From Pelobacter propionicus DSM 2379 (GTDB lineage Bacteria > Desulfobacterota > Desulfuromonadia > Geobacterales > Pseudopelobacteraceae): a stretch of DNA of 64,000 bases. The notes beneath the pieces are model-generated. The model worked only from the letters and a program-made list of their open reading frames with translations, did not search any database and had not been told where the DNA came from. Both the position numbers and the translations under genes were made by a program. The DNA lies in NCBI RefSeq assembly GCF_000015045.1, contig NC_008609.1, forward strand, positions 2,551,501-2,615,500, given 5' to 3'. Positions 19,601-28,280 of the stretch are shown piece by piece; the first letter of the stretch is position 1; the number at the start of each line of letters is the position of its first letter.

Positions 19601-22525
19601 GTCATGACCTTGGTTCCAGGAACGCAACAAATCGTTGCCCTCTGTCCCAATAATAGGGAGATCATCCAGAAGAGACTGGATATATGCGCCATCCCAGACG
19701 GTGGCATCAGCGAACACAACTTGTTTAATTGAATATCCCCAGGAATCACACCCCTCGTAATATCGCCAGCCTTGAATCTTTATCTGGTCACTGCTGTTGT
19801 TGATACCAAGATACAGATCATATCCCAAACGCCTCAAGGTAATGTCGCTTGCGGCAATTCCTGTCCCAAAACGAAGGGTATCCACACTATTCCAGCCCGG
19901 CTCAACAATAGTTTCTTGCCCATCGGCAAGGTTAAACAGATAGGTATCGTTACCGGCGCCACCGTTCAAGGTGTCGTTACCTATACCGCCGGCCAGCAGA
20001 TCATCACCGTCCCCGCCAGTGAGGATATCATTGCCGGCGCCGCCACTGAGCACATCGTTGCCGACGCCGCCATCAAGCGTATCGTGCCCGGTACCACCAT
20101 CCAGAGTGTCATTGCCATCGCCGCCATTCAAGGTGTCGCATCCGGCGGCGCCGACCATTGTATCATCGCCAGAAGTACCGGTTTGCGTTATCCCTGCATA
20201 CAAAAAGTTAATCAATAAATTCTGGGACCCGTCAGCGAACTCAAGTGAGTATACCGGTAAAGCACCTGTCGGATCGTTCTGCGTGCAGTTGCTGAGTATG
20301 ATCGCGTCGCCGCCTGTGCCGACGTTGATTCTCAAGCTATCCGTTTGCCAGACAAACGCCAGGTCATCCTTTGTTATGCCTGCGCCGAAATACAGGGTGT
20401 TTTCGATGCCGCTCTCGCCGGCGGTATCTTGAATGGTGTCTACACCATCACCAAGATTGAAGACATAGGTGTCGTCGCCTGCCCCGCCAACCAATGTATC
20501 ATTGCCGCCATAGCCGACCAGAAGATCATCGCCGTCGCCGCCATACAGCTCGTCGTTGCCCGAAGCGGTGTCACCCGCATCGCCGTGCAACTGGTCGTCG
20601 CCGCCGTTCCCGTAAATTGTGTCGGCGCCGTCACTCCCGAGGATTATGTCCACACCACTGCCGCCTTCGATAGTATCGTTCCCGCCGCCGCCCTCCAGAC
20701 GGTTCTCTCCATCGCCGCCCACTATGGTGTCATCGCCGTCACCGCCGAGAATCAGATCATTACCCGATCCTCCTTCCAGATAGTCATTTCCGGCATCACC
20801 CTGAAGATTGTTATTTCCTTCACCACCAAAAATCTGGTCAGCACCGGCACCACCCAACAACGTGTCGTTGCCGGATTCTCCATCCAGATAGTCATCGCCG
20901 CTGCCAGCCTGCAGCCAATCGTCGCCGTCGCCGCCGAAGAGCTGATCGTTGTCGTCGCCGCCGTCAATTACATCATTCCCTTCGCCGCCATCCAGATAGT
21001 CGATCCCGAGATTCCCCTGAAGCTGGTCATCACCGCTGCCGCCATAAATTTCGTCGTCTCCGTCACCACCAATCAGGGTGTTCGTACCGGAACCACCATC
21101 TATGTAGTCATTGCCGGCATCGCCCTGAATCTGATCATTGCCGTCTCCCCCCAGCAATGTGTCGTTGCCGTCACCGCCAAAAAGAGTGTTATTGCCTGCT
21201 TCACCATCGAGATAATCGTCACCGGCATTGCCATGCAGTTCGTCATCACCATCGCCACCCATAAGCTGGTCGATGCCGCTGCCGCCCCAAATTTCGTCGT
21301 TTCCGGCTTCGCCGTCGAGGTAGTTGTCACCTTCCGTGTCGTCAAGGTAATCATTGCCGTCGCCGCCGAACAATTGGTCGTTACCGCCTTCTCCGAACAG
21401 TTGATCATCCCCTGCTTCACCATCCAGGTAATCGTCGCCGGCACCGCCTTGAAGTTCATCGTTGCCTGAGCCACCGAACAGTACATCGTTGCCGCCCAAG
21501 CCGGCAATTTTGTCGTTGCCATCGCCGCCGTCGATGTAATCGTTGCCATGCAGATTTGCCGCAAGCCAGTCAGAATCACCGACAAGCACGTCGTCATCCG
21601 CACCGCCGGTTATGAAGTCGTTCCCATCCTCTCCGTATACGATGTCGTTGCCGGTTCCGGCATCAATGTTGTCATCTCCACCACCAGCATAGACAAAGTC
21701 GTCGCCGGTTCCGGCGTAGATATTGTCTGCACCGCCTGCGGTTGCCTCCTGAAAAACCACGTTGGTAAAATTAATCCCGTAGGGATTCTGCGATACGGTG
21801 GCATTCCAGGTCTTTTGGGCAGAGGTAAGGTTGTAATCTGCCAGGATTGCGTCGTCTCCACCACCGCCTACGATCAGGTCTTCCCCACCGCCACCGAACA
21901 GTGCGTCGTTACGGTTTGAACCATAGAGTTCATCATTGCCGCTGCCCGCAGATAGCAGATCTCCCTTTTCAGCAACGCTTGCGGCTGTTTCTCCGGAGTT
22001 AATAAGAACATCCATCTCACCGTAGCTGTCCGCAAAGAGTTTGTTGTCACCATCACCGAAGTCCGAGACGATATCAGCGCCAGCACCACCTTCGAGGATG
22101 TCGTTGCCCCCCTTGTTGGCGCAGATGACATCGTCTCCGCCGCCAGCCTGAATGCGGTCGCTGCCTGTGCTGTCGTAGATGTAGTCGTTTCTGTCGGGGG
22201 AAGGGGTATTGAGGTCGCAGACTGCATTTCCAAGAGCATCGGTTCTGATATTTCCGGGAAGTGCCTGACCAAGGGCATCGTACTGGTATTCATTGCTGTT
22301 AGCGGCTACGGGGGTAAGGTCGCCGGTTATCGTGTTGGTAGTGGATATGGAAAGGGATTCCTTAAGATGGATGCCGAAGTCTCCGTCCTGGAAATCCTTG
22401 TTCAGGATGGCAATTATTTTACCGGTGGCTGCGTCTCGTACTATCAGATCGGTGTTTTCGATTGTTGCAGTTATTTTACCATCAGGGTTTTTGTAAGAAC
22501 CATCGGACTGCTGTATGAGAAGCAT
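13661..22525 (-). CDS. Giant RTX repeat protein (2954 residues), type I secretion substrate
   Basis: Many nonapeptide blocks of the GGxGxDxxx type (for example [15 protein letters not shown]) bind calcium and fold as parallel beta rolls outside the cell. They appear in arrays from about residue 130. Residues about 900-1700 are dominated by modules combining a beta roll with a conserved segment ([47 protein letters not shown]) typical of haemolysin-type calcium-binding proteins. Two Ig-like putative domains lie at about 2306-2506 ([12 protein letters not shown]..., [15 protein letters not shown]...). No N-terminal signal peptide is seen. The C-terminus ([26 protein letters not shown]) should contain the uncleaved export signal. 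Likely an adhesin or matrix protein. The beginning ([16 protein letters not shown]) continues the lipase-like protein, which it overlaps by one base. Confidence 0.9.
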   Translation of the reverse strand: MLLIQQSDGSYKNPDGKITATIENTDLIVRDAATGKIIAILNKDFQDGDFGIHLKESLSISTTNTITGDLTPVAANSNEYQYDALGQALPGNIRTDALGNAVCDLNTPSPDRNDYIYDSTGSDRIQAGGGDDVICANKGGNDILEGGAGADIVSDFGDGDNKLFADSYGEMDVLINSGETAASVAEKGDLLSAGSGNDELYGSNRNDALFGGGGEDLIVGGGGDDAILADYNLTSAQKTWNATVSQNPYGINFTNVVFQEATAGGADNIYAGTGDDFVYAGGGDDNIDAGTGNDIVYGEDGNDFITGGADDDVLVGDSDWLAANLHGNDYIDGGDGNDKIAGLGGNDVLFGGSGNDELQGGAGDDYLDGEAGDDQLFGEGGNDQLFGGDGNDYLDDTEGDNYLDGEAGNDEIWGGSGIDQLMGGDGDDELHGNAGDDYLDGEAGNNTLFGGDGNDTLLGGDGNDQIQGDAGNDYIDGGSGTNTLIGGDGDDEIYGGSGDDQLQGNLGIDYLDGGEGNDVIDGGDDNDQLFGGDGDDWLQAGSGDDYLDGESGNDTLLGGAGADQIFGGEGNNNLQGDAGNDYLEGGSGNDLILGGDGDDTIVGGDGENRLEGGGGNDTIEGGSGVDIILGSDGADTIYGNGGDDQLHGDAGDTASGNDELYGGDGDDLLVGYGGNDTLVGGAGDDTYVFNLGDGVDTIQDTAGESGIENTLYFGAGITKDDLAFVWQTDSLRINVGTGGDAIILSNCTQNDPTGALPVYSLEFADGSQNLLINFLYAGITQTGTSGDDTMVGAAGCDTLNGGDGNDTLDGGTGHDTLDGGVGNDVLSGGAGNDILTGGDGDDLLAGGIGNDTLNGGAGNDTYLFNLADGQETIVEPGWNSVDTLRFGTGIAASDITLRRLGYDLYLGINNSSDQIKIQGWRYYEGCDSWGYSIKQVVFADATVWDGAYIQSLLDDLPIIGTEGNDLLRSWNQGHDYALYGLGGDDTLSALREINRWDSWSPSQEFAFNNSSTHITMDGGTGNDTLRGHAGDDTYIFNLGDGQDMIDEGAYYLDFSHSGRIYFGGGFDTLQFGEGIAASDISLTRSYHSLILHINGTGDQVTLLGWGNNQGFDESVVDSRIDQVTFADGTVWNAAYIWSRLAGGTVVGTNGYDHLYAWSLENATLQGLAGDDMLEGNKGNDILIGGLGADTMQGGVGNDTYVFNLGDGRDVITEGGGSLDTIRFGEGIAPDDLTFNRSGYDLVLSINGSDQVTVQNWGNNVNARIEQIEFFDGTVWDTAYVLSRANLPVVGTVGSDSLSAWAGENSILQGLAGNDALYGGTGDDTLDGGAGNDTTNGGTGNDTYLFNLGDGQDTISEGGGTLDTIRFGAGIAPEDISFSRSGYDLMLSINGSSDQVRIKSWSGGEGNRIERVEFSGGTVWDAAYIQSMVATVPLVGTNGNDILQAWPDENGAIQGLAGDDVLYGNNGNDTLNGGVGNDTLYGGNGNESYLFNLGDGQDTISESGGTLDTIRFGAGIAPSDLTFSRDGYDLIMSINGSSDQIRIQNWGAGISNRIEQVEFSDATVWDVSYIEARLAEVAIAGTDDNDTLQAWVGENTIIQGLAGNDALFGNSGNDTLVGGAGDDALNGGAGSDTYLFGRGAGHDVINNYDTGAGKTDALVLADDLHATDIDIRRSDSNSDDLVLTIRDSGDQVTIVNCLAGNQYALDVIRIPADNLTYTIEDIKSLLLNGSNADDTLIGYATADTISGFGGNDAIYGLGGNDILSSGDGDDILTGGAGDDILSGDAGSDTYLFSPGSGRDTIYNFDASSGKTDALVLGEGLRAADIDISRTNDDLTIAILNSNDQVTIANYFSGDGHDGHAVEEIRIPADNLVYSIADIRQLVLQATDGDDSLIGYAGDDVISGLGGNDFIAGRGGNDTLTGGLGNDILDGGTGADVMDGGLGDDTYSVDSAADQVIEAVDGGNDSVETGITHTLASNLENLILTGAADVNGFGNDQDNVLTGNSGNNILDGGLGTDTMEGGAGNDTYYTDTLGDRIVEQNGAGIDTEIRGFDTNYLLTANVENLTLTGSAIYGNGNELDNVITGNEADNNLWGAEGNDTLIGGAGNDALFGAGGQDVLIGGAGDDYYEVGDAGDLILEAADEGDDFVRSTVSYTLSDNIERAAVDGMDDLTLTGNGQDNGLWGNQGNNLLTGGQGNDYVEGGAGDDNYVFNRGDGQDTLNATDMVDATDTLRFGAGILDTDVIASRNGDHLVFTIKNSSDYAVVMNHYAAGANGEDNAIDRVEFANNVVWDAAMIQAVVDRANNNHAPTVNSYLPTLQARAGSLFTSVVPVDTITDPDSWDSITYRAEMADGSALPDWLGFDSVTRTFSGTPGTGDIGSLQFILWGTDNYGYAAGEYVTITVGQPNHSPTLATPLADQSGSEGAAFSYTVPSTAFTDPDSGDMLTYSAAKADGSALPSWLSFNPSTRTFSGTPPAGSIGTISVMVTAVDPWNMTASDVFDLVVSVPKLTLTGTSGADTLTGGAGDDTLSGLAGNDMLVGNAGNDKLDGGAGNDTMLGGPGNDIYVVNSTSDIVTENANDGIDTVQSSVTLTLGANVENLTLTGTSAINGTGTTLDNMLTGNSAINTLTGGAGNDILDGGAGADKLIGGAGDDIYIVDNTADVITENANEGTDTVKSGVTLTLGNNVENLTLTGTSAINGTGNTLDNMLVGNSGTNTLTGGAGNDRLDGGAGADKLIGGAGNDTYFIDNSSDTITENASEGTDAVNSSITYTLGANLENLTLVGTSAINGTGNTLNNVLIGNSVVNSLSGGTGNDTLDGGAGADTLTGGAGNDTYLLGRGYGNDIIVENDATSGNTDVAQFNAGIATDQLWFQHVGTNLEVSIIGTSDKFSIQNWYSGSACHVEQFKTSDGKVLLDSQVDALVNAMASFTAPAAGQVTLPENYQTALAPIIAANWQ
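17640..19480 (-). repeat. Tandem DNA modules of about 430 bp within the RTX gene
   Basis: Anchor segments recur at about 17724, 18159, 18594 and 19023, i.e. every 429-435 bases (about 145 codons). Each module encodes a beta-roll block, the [10 protein letters not shown] segment, an IRFG-IAP segment, an [12 protein letters not shown] segment and an EQVEF-TVWD segment. Recent duplication by recombination is the simplest explanation. Confidence 0.7.
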
Positions 22526-24057
22526 CAGATGTTTCCGTTGACGAAGAATGTGTTGTCGCCCTGTTTGTCTTCAATGGTGTCTGTGCCATCTCCGGTATTA
22601 ATAAAGTAGGAGTCGTTACCAGCACCACCTTCCAGATAGTCATCACCTTTTCCACCGACAATTATGTCATCGCCACCTCCACCGTACAATCGATCCGAGA
22701 AGTTATCGCCCATAATGAGATCACGTTGGTCGCTATCGCGGCCAAATATGACTTTATGTTGGGATTGAATAGGATCGTTCCGCAAAATGACTTCCTTGCC
22801 GCTAGTCCAGTCGGAGTATATGGTGGCGAGGCCATCACCGGTAATTGCAGGAAGTGTAGATATATCCTGTGTGTTGGCCTGTATCATCCAGGAAAGCATC
22901 TGTGCGCGGTCAGATATCCAGGATTCAGATAGTCCTTTGCCAGTGGCCTGATCGTAAAGATCAAGTTCTCCATTGAGATTGAACTGGCTGTAGTCTGCGC
23001 CTGCTACTATAAAAGGATTCAGCATTTTCAGTGCGTAGCGGTAAGCTTGAGGAATGCCATTGGCTACATTGTTGGCAGAGGCGGCGTTTATTATGGTATC
23101 TACTGTTTTGTTTTCTAAAGAGATTATTGTGACGTTGCCTTGGAGGGCTGTGAAAGTTGAATTATTTTGCAGGGTATAGATATTGGTGTAGAACTGAATA
23201 CGGTTATTATTGGGCGTAGTATCGGTTTGACCAAGCAGTTTGCGTATAGAGTCAAGCGCTGCCTCAAGAGTGGAGCCACTAGTATTGCTCACACTTTGCA
23301 AAATGGTGTTGACTGTAGCCAAATCTATACTGGGGTCCAACTTGCTGAATAAATTGGCAATCGCAAGGGAATCAGTCAATCCTACTATACTATGGTTAGC
23401 AACCGGGTTAAGGCTTGATTCTGTTTCTACACAGAGAGGTGGCGAGAGTTGAGTACCTATCCCGGAAATGAGCGAAATACCTGCCGTACCGCGGACATTG
23501 GTAATGCCGTTTACAAGAGTGAGATTCGACAAACCAAATGCTGCACGGAAGGCATCGAGTGCATTACCAACTAAACTGCCTAACCCGGGGGCATTGTAGG
23601 TGTAAACGCCGTTTGCTTGCCCACTAAACCAGGTACCTATTGCAACTGCCAGATATCCACCCAATGAATGCCCTGTGACGCTAAAACCTGATGATAACGT
23701 GCCATTAGCAAGCCACTGACTGACTTGGCCGCATAGTCTTGTGAACTGCGGATTGCAATAGGAAGGAAAACCCAGCGCCAGGATTCCGTCAACAATCAAG
23801 TCCCCAACACTTTCTGTGCCACGGACTGCAAGATAACGTTTGCCTGTCGAGATCTCCTCAAAGACTGTGGCTGAAGAACCTGTTATGTCTTCGGGACATT
23901 GGGCAATTATCTTGTATTTACTGAGAAAAATTGTGGCTTGGGTTTCCGTCATGCCAGCTTTTTTGAGGGCATCTCTATTGGTATTAGTCCCATCAAATAC
24001 AGCATATGTAGCAAAAGCGAGATCGGATTGTTTTGACAGTTCACTTAGTTGGCTCAT
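22525..24057 (-). CDS. Lipase-like (class 3) protein with a C-terminal RTX block
   Basis: A 510-residue protein. The N-terminal half resembles class 3 lipases: [18 protein letters not shown] near the oxyanion region, and the nucleophile elbow [17 protein letters not shown] with serine in GHSLGG (about residue 152). A middle helical part follows, then a short RTX block ([29 protein letters not shown]) and [18 protein letters not shown]. The frame then stops at a TGA that overlaps the ATG of the giant RTX gene. In related proteins known to me the text runs on from this point into what the next frame encodes, so this may be the N-terminal part of a split protein. The gene is AT-richer than its neighbours. 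Confidence 0.82.
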   Translation of the reverse strand: MSQLSELSKQSDLAFATYAVFDGTNTNRDALKKAGMTETQATIFLSKYKIIAQCPEDITGSSATVFEEISTGKRYLAVRGTESVGDLIVDGILALGFPSYCNPQFTRLCGQVSQWLANGTLSSGFSVTGHSLGGYLAVAIGTWFSGQANGVYTYNAPGLGSLVGNALDAFRAAFGLSNLTLVNGITNVRGTAGISLISGIGTQLSPPLCVETESSLNPVANHSIVGLTDSLAIANLFSKLDPSIDLATVNTILQSVSNTSGSTLEAALDSIRKLLGQTDTTPNNNRIQFYTNIYTLQNNSTFTALQGNVTIISLENKTVDTIINAASANNVANGIPQAYRYALKMLNPFIVAGADYSQFNLNGELDLYDQATGKGLSESWISDRAQMLSWMIQANTQDISTLPAITGDGLATIYSDWTSGKEVILRNDPIQSQHKVIFGRDSDQRDLIMGDNFSDRLYGGGGDDIIVGGKGDDYLEGGAGNDSYFINTGDGTDTIEDKQGDNTFFVNGNI

Positions 24058-24550
24058 TTTTTACCCTATCATGTTTAATAAATGGTTGTTTATAATATTG
24101 AGATTTATCTTTACAGCTATAGGAAGATGGATGTACAGGTATCAATATTGGGTCGCCACCTCTCCGGGCATATGACACATGTTCAGAAATAAGTTTGCCA
24201 TCAGCAATTCTATATATTTTTGTATGTGATCTAAATAAATCTAGGCTACCAAACTTATTACTTTCTGGAATAATCCAAGTTATCTTGTTTGTTTCATAAT
24301 ATTCGTCGGTGGGCTTAACATCGCTTTGTGGCGGCACATAAACAAGCCCTAATCCATCAAATTTTTCAACTGGCAAAATCACAGTTTCATAAACTTTACT
24401 GCCTCCATCTTTGGTGCAGAGTTCATCAACTAGTCTATCTACCTTCCATTTCCTGTATGTCGGGAGACCTAACCATAACGAAAATAAAAGTAATATAAAA
24501 ATGCTTATCCAGAAACTACGGATCGACCACCATATTTTGAGTACCATCAT
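24041..24550 (-). CDS. Small membrane-anchored protein upstream of the lipase-like gene
   Basis: A 169-residue protein of unknown function. An N-terminal hydrophobic helix (SIRSFWISIFILLLFSLWLGLP) anchors it, and the rest is polar and probably periplasmic. The stop overlaps the lipase start by 17 bases, so it is the first gene of the operon and may be an accessory or immunity-like factor for it (inference). The start at 24550 is preceded by GAGGTG. The region is AT-rich, like the lipase gene. Confidence 0.6.
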   Translation of the reverse strand: MMVLKIWWSIRSFWISIFILLLFSLWLGLPTYRKWKVDRLVDELCTKDGGSKVYETVILPVEKFDGLGLVYVPPQSDVKPTDEYYETNKITWIIPESNKFGSLDLFRSHTKIYRIADGKLISEHVSYARRGGDPILIPVHPSSYSCKDKSQYYKQPFIKHDRVKNEPTK

Positions 24551-24728
24551 GCCGCCCACCTCATTTGGAGGGGTATTCCGGGTACAGTATATGAAACCAT
24601 TTGACCTTCCAATTTGCACTAGAAGCAGTACCTTCCAACAACAACGACTTTTTCTCGCTCCCACCGTTCATGTCATCTCCTTCGCGTACAAACGCATCAA
24701 ATCTCAACCGCCCAAACCACCCAAACAC

Positions 24729-24758
24729 AAAACCCACCAGCAGGAGTCGGTGGGTTTT
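24729..24758. terminator. Hairpin with A/T flanks in the region upstream of the secretion operon
   Basis: A 10-bp stem (AAAACCCACC with GGTGGGTTTT) and a 10-base loop. The terminal T and A runs allow termination in either direction. It sits between the start of the secretion operon and the ATPase relic. Confidence 0.5.
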
Positions 24759-24994
24759 GGCATATCGGACAGGTCATCATCCGTCACTTCGACAGCCCCG
24801 CTATCCAGACCATTCTGGATGGTGGCTTTGTGCCACACGGTTACCCGTGCTTTACCCTTTCGGCGACATGAAACTGTATTCGGTTGTCTTGGCGAGCCAT
24901 CTTATAAATCACTTAATTCAATACAGTCAATGTTTTTAATAATTTAATACCAAAAACACAATCTGCACAGATTTTACCCAACAATTCCCATTGA

Positions 24995-25281
24995 TTTCCG
25001 GTTAGTTTTTTGCACGTCGCCGTTTTTTTAACGACCTGGGATTTTCCACCGGCAGCTGCCACCAGTACTCCCCGTGCCAGATGATTGGCCTTGCGGAACA
25101 GCCCTCCGGAGCCCTGGTAGATCGCGGTGATGGCTTGGCTGTCGAAGGGCGACTGTTTGAGTCCGGCGATTTATAGGTGGTGATCCAGATAGCGTTTCAT
25201 CCCTTCACGGTTGACCTCCTGCAGATGACTGCGGGCGACGATTCGGGAGGCCAGGGGCACGGCGGTGCGGTACTCCCTTTT
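24995..25281 (-). pseudogene. Relic of an ExeA/TniB-like AAA ATPase of a transposon
   Basis: The minus strand encodes REYRTAVPLASRIVARSHL and EVNREGMKRYLDHHL, then an in-frame TAA, then IAGLKQSPFDSQAITAIYQG and SGGLFRKANHLARGVLVAA. This order and wording match the C-terminal part of ExeA-like ATPases encoded beside DDE transposases in Geobacter and relatives (from memory). Both the upstream part with the P-loop and the transposase are missing, and the stop breaks what remains. It is therefore a decayed fragment. Confidence 0.65.
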
Positions 25282-26124
25282 TGTTTTCAATACGCATCCA
25301 GCTGCGTTAACCTGCCATTGTTGTTGGAATCAGATACTGAGACTCCCCATCGCATTCAGTCAGATGTGAGGTTGTTACCAACTTTTTCCAAAAATATTTT
25401 CCGCCCAGAATCCCTACCTACCTGACTCTCTGTTGACATTATTCACAAAACACCTGATATCGTTGATAAAAATATGTTGATTTTAGCGTTTGATCTGCTA
25501 CCATACACCTATCTTTCCTCTCATTGAGTCAGCCATGCTGTCAATGAGTTATCTCCTCACGGAGAGTCGTTCTCAGCAGCACATGCGCTAGGGATCTTAT
25601 CAGTCAGTGAATCATCTTCGGGAGATGTGCGCCTTGCGCGCCTCTCTCCCCCCTTCACCAGGCTTTTCTGCAATCACGGCCTGATCAATTCGAATTTTCA
25701 ATCATCAATAATCACAACACGGGGAATGTCTTTCCCGATCAAACTGACAAACAGTGAGTTCTGCAACAAGGCAAGTCGCCTGCGTACACGCTCCGGCATA
25801 GTGCCGGACACCCTGGTATCTGATCACCTCTCTTGATGCCGGACAGGTTACGCAGGCAATGAAACCATGACCAGATCCGACATGCGGATATTCATACATT
25901 CGCCCTCGGGTGCGTTCGCTCGTACGGGGTCGCCTCGTCGACTGGCAGGTTTCCACCAGCGGCAGGTTCACGATTATAACCATTCACAGATAATATTCGA
26001 GAATGCCGAGTGATTCATGGTTCCGTTCCGAGCTCGTCATTTCCCCCTGTACTCCGGTTTTGCGCCGACAGGCGCTGGCCGGAGGCCATTCCAACGTCAA
26101 GCTCACAGTGAAATATTTGATCAA

Positions 26125-26151
26125 GGCGTCACTTTTCTTAAAAGTGACGCC
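26125..26151. terminator. Perfect 12-bp hairpin
   Basis: GGCGTCACTTTT, loop CTT, then the exact complement AAAAGTGACGCC. No gene ends close by on either strand. Confidence 0.5.
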
Positions 26152-26585
26152 GAACGTAAGCGTACGGCGTTGTTGACTTTTATATACTCATAAAAAAATG
26201 ACCTTCCGATGATCAAAAATTTCCCACCCCATTCGAGCGATTGCCCTCGAGCAATCTGAATAATCGCCCCTCCTCTGCCCGCAGGGCAGATACGCACGCA
26301 GCCACCGGCATAGTGCGTATAGTTGGAGAGGAGCCAGAGCTGACCGAATACTTCGGTACCGGATCAGTCCTGGGGGCAGCGCCTGCTGCCTGATTGCCTG
26401 CACTCAACTAAGTTCCGCCGCCTCGATCGGCCCAAAGGGAAAGGAGATGTGAAAATATTATTCAAATGTGTGCCGAGTCGGGTGGTGGTGTGTTTTTGGA
26501 AATAACGATTCGGAATACGCAATGAAACGGTGAATATCCAGGTTTTGCCCCGTGCCGCAGCCTAAATAAATGCATAGTGATAGAT

Positions 26586-26632
26586 CGCCCCCCACGGCCT
26601 GATTTTTTGGCCGCTGGGGGGTTTTTGTTTTT
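26586..26632. repeat. GC-rich hairpin, copy A of a duplicated module
   Basis: CCCCCCACGGCC pairs with GGCCGCTGGGGGG and is followed by TTTTTGTTTTTGGAG. A near-copy lies at 27628-27681, so the two copies flank the recombinase gene. Alone it would pass for a plus-strand intrinsic terminator. Confidence 0.6.
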
Positions 26633-26668
26633 GGAGCACAAAATGTCCCAAGACTGAATAAGCAAAGA

Positions 26669-26717
26669 AAAAAAAACGGCCCGGCGAAGTGAGTTTTTTC
26701 GCCGGGCCGTTTTTTTT
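26669..26717. terminator. Perfect 20-bp stem upstream of the recombinase
   Basis: Left arm 26669-26688 (eight A, then CGGCCCGGCGAA), nine-base loop, right arm 26698-26717 ending in a T run. It works as an intrinsic terminator on either strand. A C run follows at about 26720. Confidence 0.65.
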
Positions 26718-26787
26718 GCCCCCCCCCCCGGACAGCCCAGGAATCTTATACATAGCGGCAACATAAAAATATTAAGGAGAAATACGT

Positions 26788-27615
26788 ATAAAACCATTAT
26801 CGTGTCAAGCATTGGAGAAAGTGGGGAAGGATTGGAGTGTGGGTAAGGGAACGCGCGAGGCCAAGCTGCAGACCATCCAGCGGTTTGCTGAATTCGTGCA
26901 GCAGAAGTTCGGTCTTGAGCGCATCGAGAACCTGAAGCCGGGCCACGTCCAGGCATACGCCGACAACCTCCGCGAGCAGAACATCTCTGCCCGCACCGGG
27001 GCGAACTACATGGCGTATGTCCGCGACCTGTGCCAGGCCATCGGAAAGGGGGGCATTGTCGCTAAAGACAATGCCACGTATGGTTTCGGCGGTGTTCCCC
27101 GCCAGAATCCCCTGAATGTGAACCACGACAAAATCGCTGATATCCAGCTGCAGTTGGACGAAAAAGCGGCCAACGGCGACCGGATCAGCATGATGATGAG
27201 CGCCAGCGCCGTCATGCGCGATGCCTTCGGACTGCGGCAGGAAGAGGCGCTCTTGACACCAGCGAAGGTCACGGTCAGGGACGGTAAACAGTATCTCCAG
27301 GTGCTGGGTGCAAAAGGCGGCCGTCCCCGCGAACTGGAGATCCGTACCCAGGCGCAGAGGAGCGCCCTGGCTCGGGTTGCGGAAACGGCAAAAGTGCTGA
27401 GCAATGCCAACGGTCGCCCCATTCCGCCAGAATACAACTTGAAAGACGCCATGAAGGCCGAGAGCAAGGAATGGCATCGACTGGGTGGAACCCGCGCGGT
27501 AAAAGCCAACATGCACGCCCAGCGGCGCTTGGCGGAAGGAGCGACCAAAACCCAAATCAACCGTGAACTCGGCCATGGCAACCACAGGTCGTTGGGCAGT
27601 TATGCGAAAAGCTAA
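26788..27615 (+). CDS. Tyrosine recombinase, Integrase_1-like, with an apparent ATA start
   Basis: About 275 residues. The N-terminal part (KLQTIQRFAEFVQQKFGL, HVQAYADNLREQNISARTGANY) is the SAM-like core-binding domain. The catalytic half shows arginine in FGLRQEEALL, lysine in GAKGGRPREL, HAQRR, GHGNH and the nucleophile in LGSYAKS. A good GGAG (26776-26779) is placed eight bases before ATA (26788), and the residues from there (KPLSCQALEKVGKDW) look like a natural N-terminus. The first standard alternative start is TTG at 26812, with no ribosome site. Either ATA is used or a G-to-A change has damaged the start. Hairpin modules flank the gene. Confidence 0.75.
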   Translation: MKPLSCQALEKVGKDWSVGKGTREAKLQTIQRFAEFVQQKFGLERIENLKPGHVQAYADNLREQNISARTGANYMAYVRDLCQAIGKGGIVAKDNATYGFGGVPRQNPLNVNHDKIADIQLQLDEKAANGDRISMMMSASAVMRDAFGLRQEEALLTPAKVTVRDGKQYLQVLGAKGGRPRELEIRTQAQRSALARVAETAKVLSNANGRPIPPEYNLKDAMKAESKEWHRLGGTRAVKANMHAQRRLAEGATKTQINRELGHGNHRSLGSYAKS

Positions 27616-27627
27616 ATAGCTAGACAG

Positions 27628-27681
27628 GTCGCCCCCCCACGGCAGTTATCTTCGTCGCTGGGGGGCTTTTTGCGTTTTGGA
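27628..27681. repeat. GC-rich hairpin, copy B of the duplicated module
   Basis: Shares TCGCCCCCC, ACGGC, GCTGGGGGG, a T run with one or two interruptions, and TTTTGGAG with the copy at 26586. It lies 12 bases after the recombinase stop and could terminate that gene. Confidence 0.6.
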
Positions 27682-27699
27682 GACATGGAATCTGTGGCG

Positions 27700-27742
27700 G
27701 TATCGTACTGTATCGTATCGGCGATACGATACAGTACGATAC
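27700..27742. repeat. Perfect 43-bp palindrome (21-bp arms, one-base centre)
   Basis: Left arm 27700-27720, centre G at 27721, right arm 27722-27742 is the exact reverse complement. The arms are built from ATCGTA/TACGAT units (GTATCGTACTGTATCGTATC at the left). There is no T run, so it is not a usual terminator. It lies between the recombinase and the AlpA-like gene and could be a binding site for either. Confidence 0.85.
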
Positions 27743-27776
27743 GAAAAAACACTCCAGCAAATATATTTTTCTAAGT

Positions 27777-27823
27777 CAAAACGGCCGGACAGATCGCAGC
27801 AGGCGATCTGTCCGGCCGTTTTG
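27777..27823. terminator. Perfect 21-bp stem, terminator-like
   Basis: Left arm 27777-27797, loop AGCAG, right arm 27803-27823; GC-rich centre with A and T edges, then CATTTTTTT. Strong plus-strand terminator by form. It is the second perfect 21-bp inverted repeat within 130 bases. Confidence 0.65.
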
Positions 27824-27931
27824 CATTTTTTTGGGGGGAGAAAGCAGATTTTTCCGGGAAATCGGGAGATACCCGGACGGGGTCCTGATCTTTATAGGTA
27901 GAAGGCACATTTCCATGTTCTGGGGCCGGTC

Positions 27932-28210
27932 GTGTCTACATTGCCGCACATGATTACAATTGACGAGTTTGCGCAGCTGATGCGTATCAGCCGCAGCACG
28001 GCCTACACCTGGATCGCGGCGGGACGGCTGGAGCCGGGTCGACATTTCTTGCGCATTGACCGGGTGGTCAGGATCCTCTGGTCAGAGGAACTCCTGATCC
28101 ATCTGCTTGCCCAGACGAAAACCGAAAACAAGCAAGTACCAAAGCTTGTACGCAAGGGCAAGGGCGGCCGGAACCGCTGCGCCCTGAATTCTGATTACCT
28201 GGAGCATTGA
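27932..28210 (+). CDS. AlpA/excisionase-like helix-turn-helix protein
   Basis: A 92-residue DNA-binding protein. TIDEFAQLMRISRSTAYTWIAAGRLEPGRHFLRIDR is the MerR-type winged helix found in excisionases and AlpA-like activators of integrase genes; the tail is basic. It is followed by the tyrosine integrase 70 bases later, so it probably controls excision direction or integrase expression. The start is GTG at 27932 or the in-frame ATG at 27950; neither has a strong ribosome site. Confidence 0.7.
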   Translation: MSTLPHMITIDEFAQLMRISRSTAYTWIAAGRLEPGRHFLRIDRVVRILWSEELLIHLLAQTKTENKQVPKLVRKGKGGRNRCALNSDYLEH

Positions 28211-28280
28211 AAGAATACCATCTGAGAGCTATACTCCTCCCCGGACGGAAACCCCTGGGGAGAGAATACGGGGGTTTCAC

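Larger units (their letters stand above)
25282..26787. other. Gene-poor region with strong hairpins
   Basis: About 1.5 kb contains no convincing gene; reading frames of 60-90 codons here lack ribosome sites and family features. It contains a perfect 12-bp hairpin with a three-base loop (26125-26151), a GC-rich hairpin (26588-26621) and a perfect 20-bp stem flanked by A and T runs (26669-26717) just before the recombinase gene. Confidence 0.5.

Noticed and set aside
13661-22525. CRISPR array or minisatellite
   Set aside because: The repeats are in frame, variable and encode calcium-binding beta rolls. Spacing and sequence do not fit repeat-spacer units.
24670-24930. A small minus-strand gene beginning MARQDNRIQFHV with later PKPTDSC wording in another frame
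   Set aside because: The two pieces are in different frames, there is no ribosome site, and no family was recognised; the evidence is too weak even for a pseudogene.
24600-26800. A left attachment repeat of the tRNA-Gly 3' end
   Set aside because: I looked for the tRNA end sequence with its GGGATTCGAACCC core and found no copy left of the tRNA in this window.
26580-27830. Retron or group II intron as explanation of the strong palindromes
   Set aside because: No reverse transcriptase gene is present nearby, and the hairpins flank a tyrosine recombinase.
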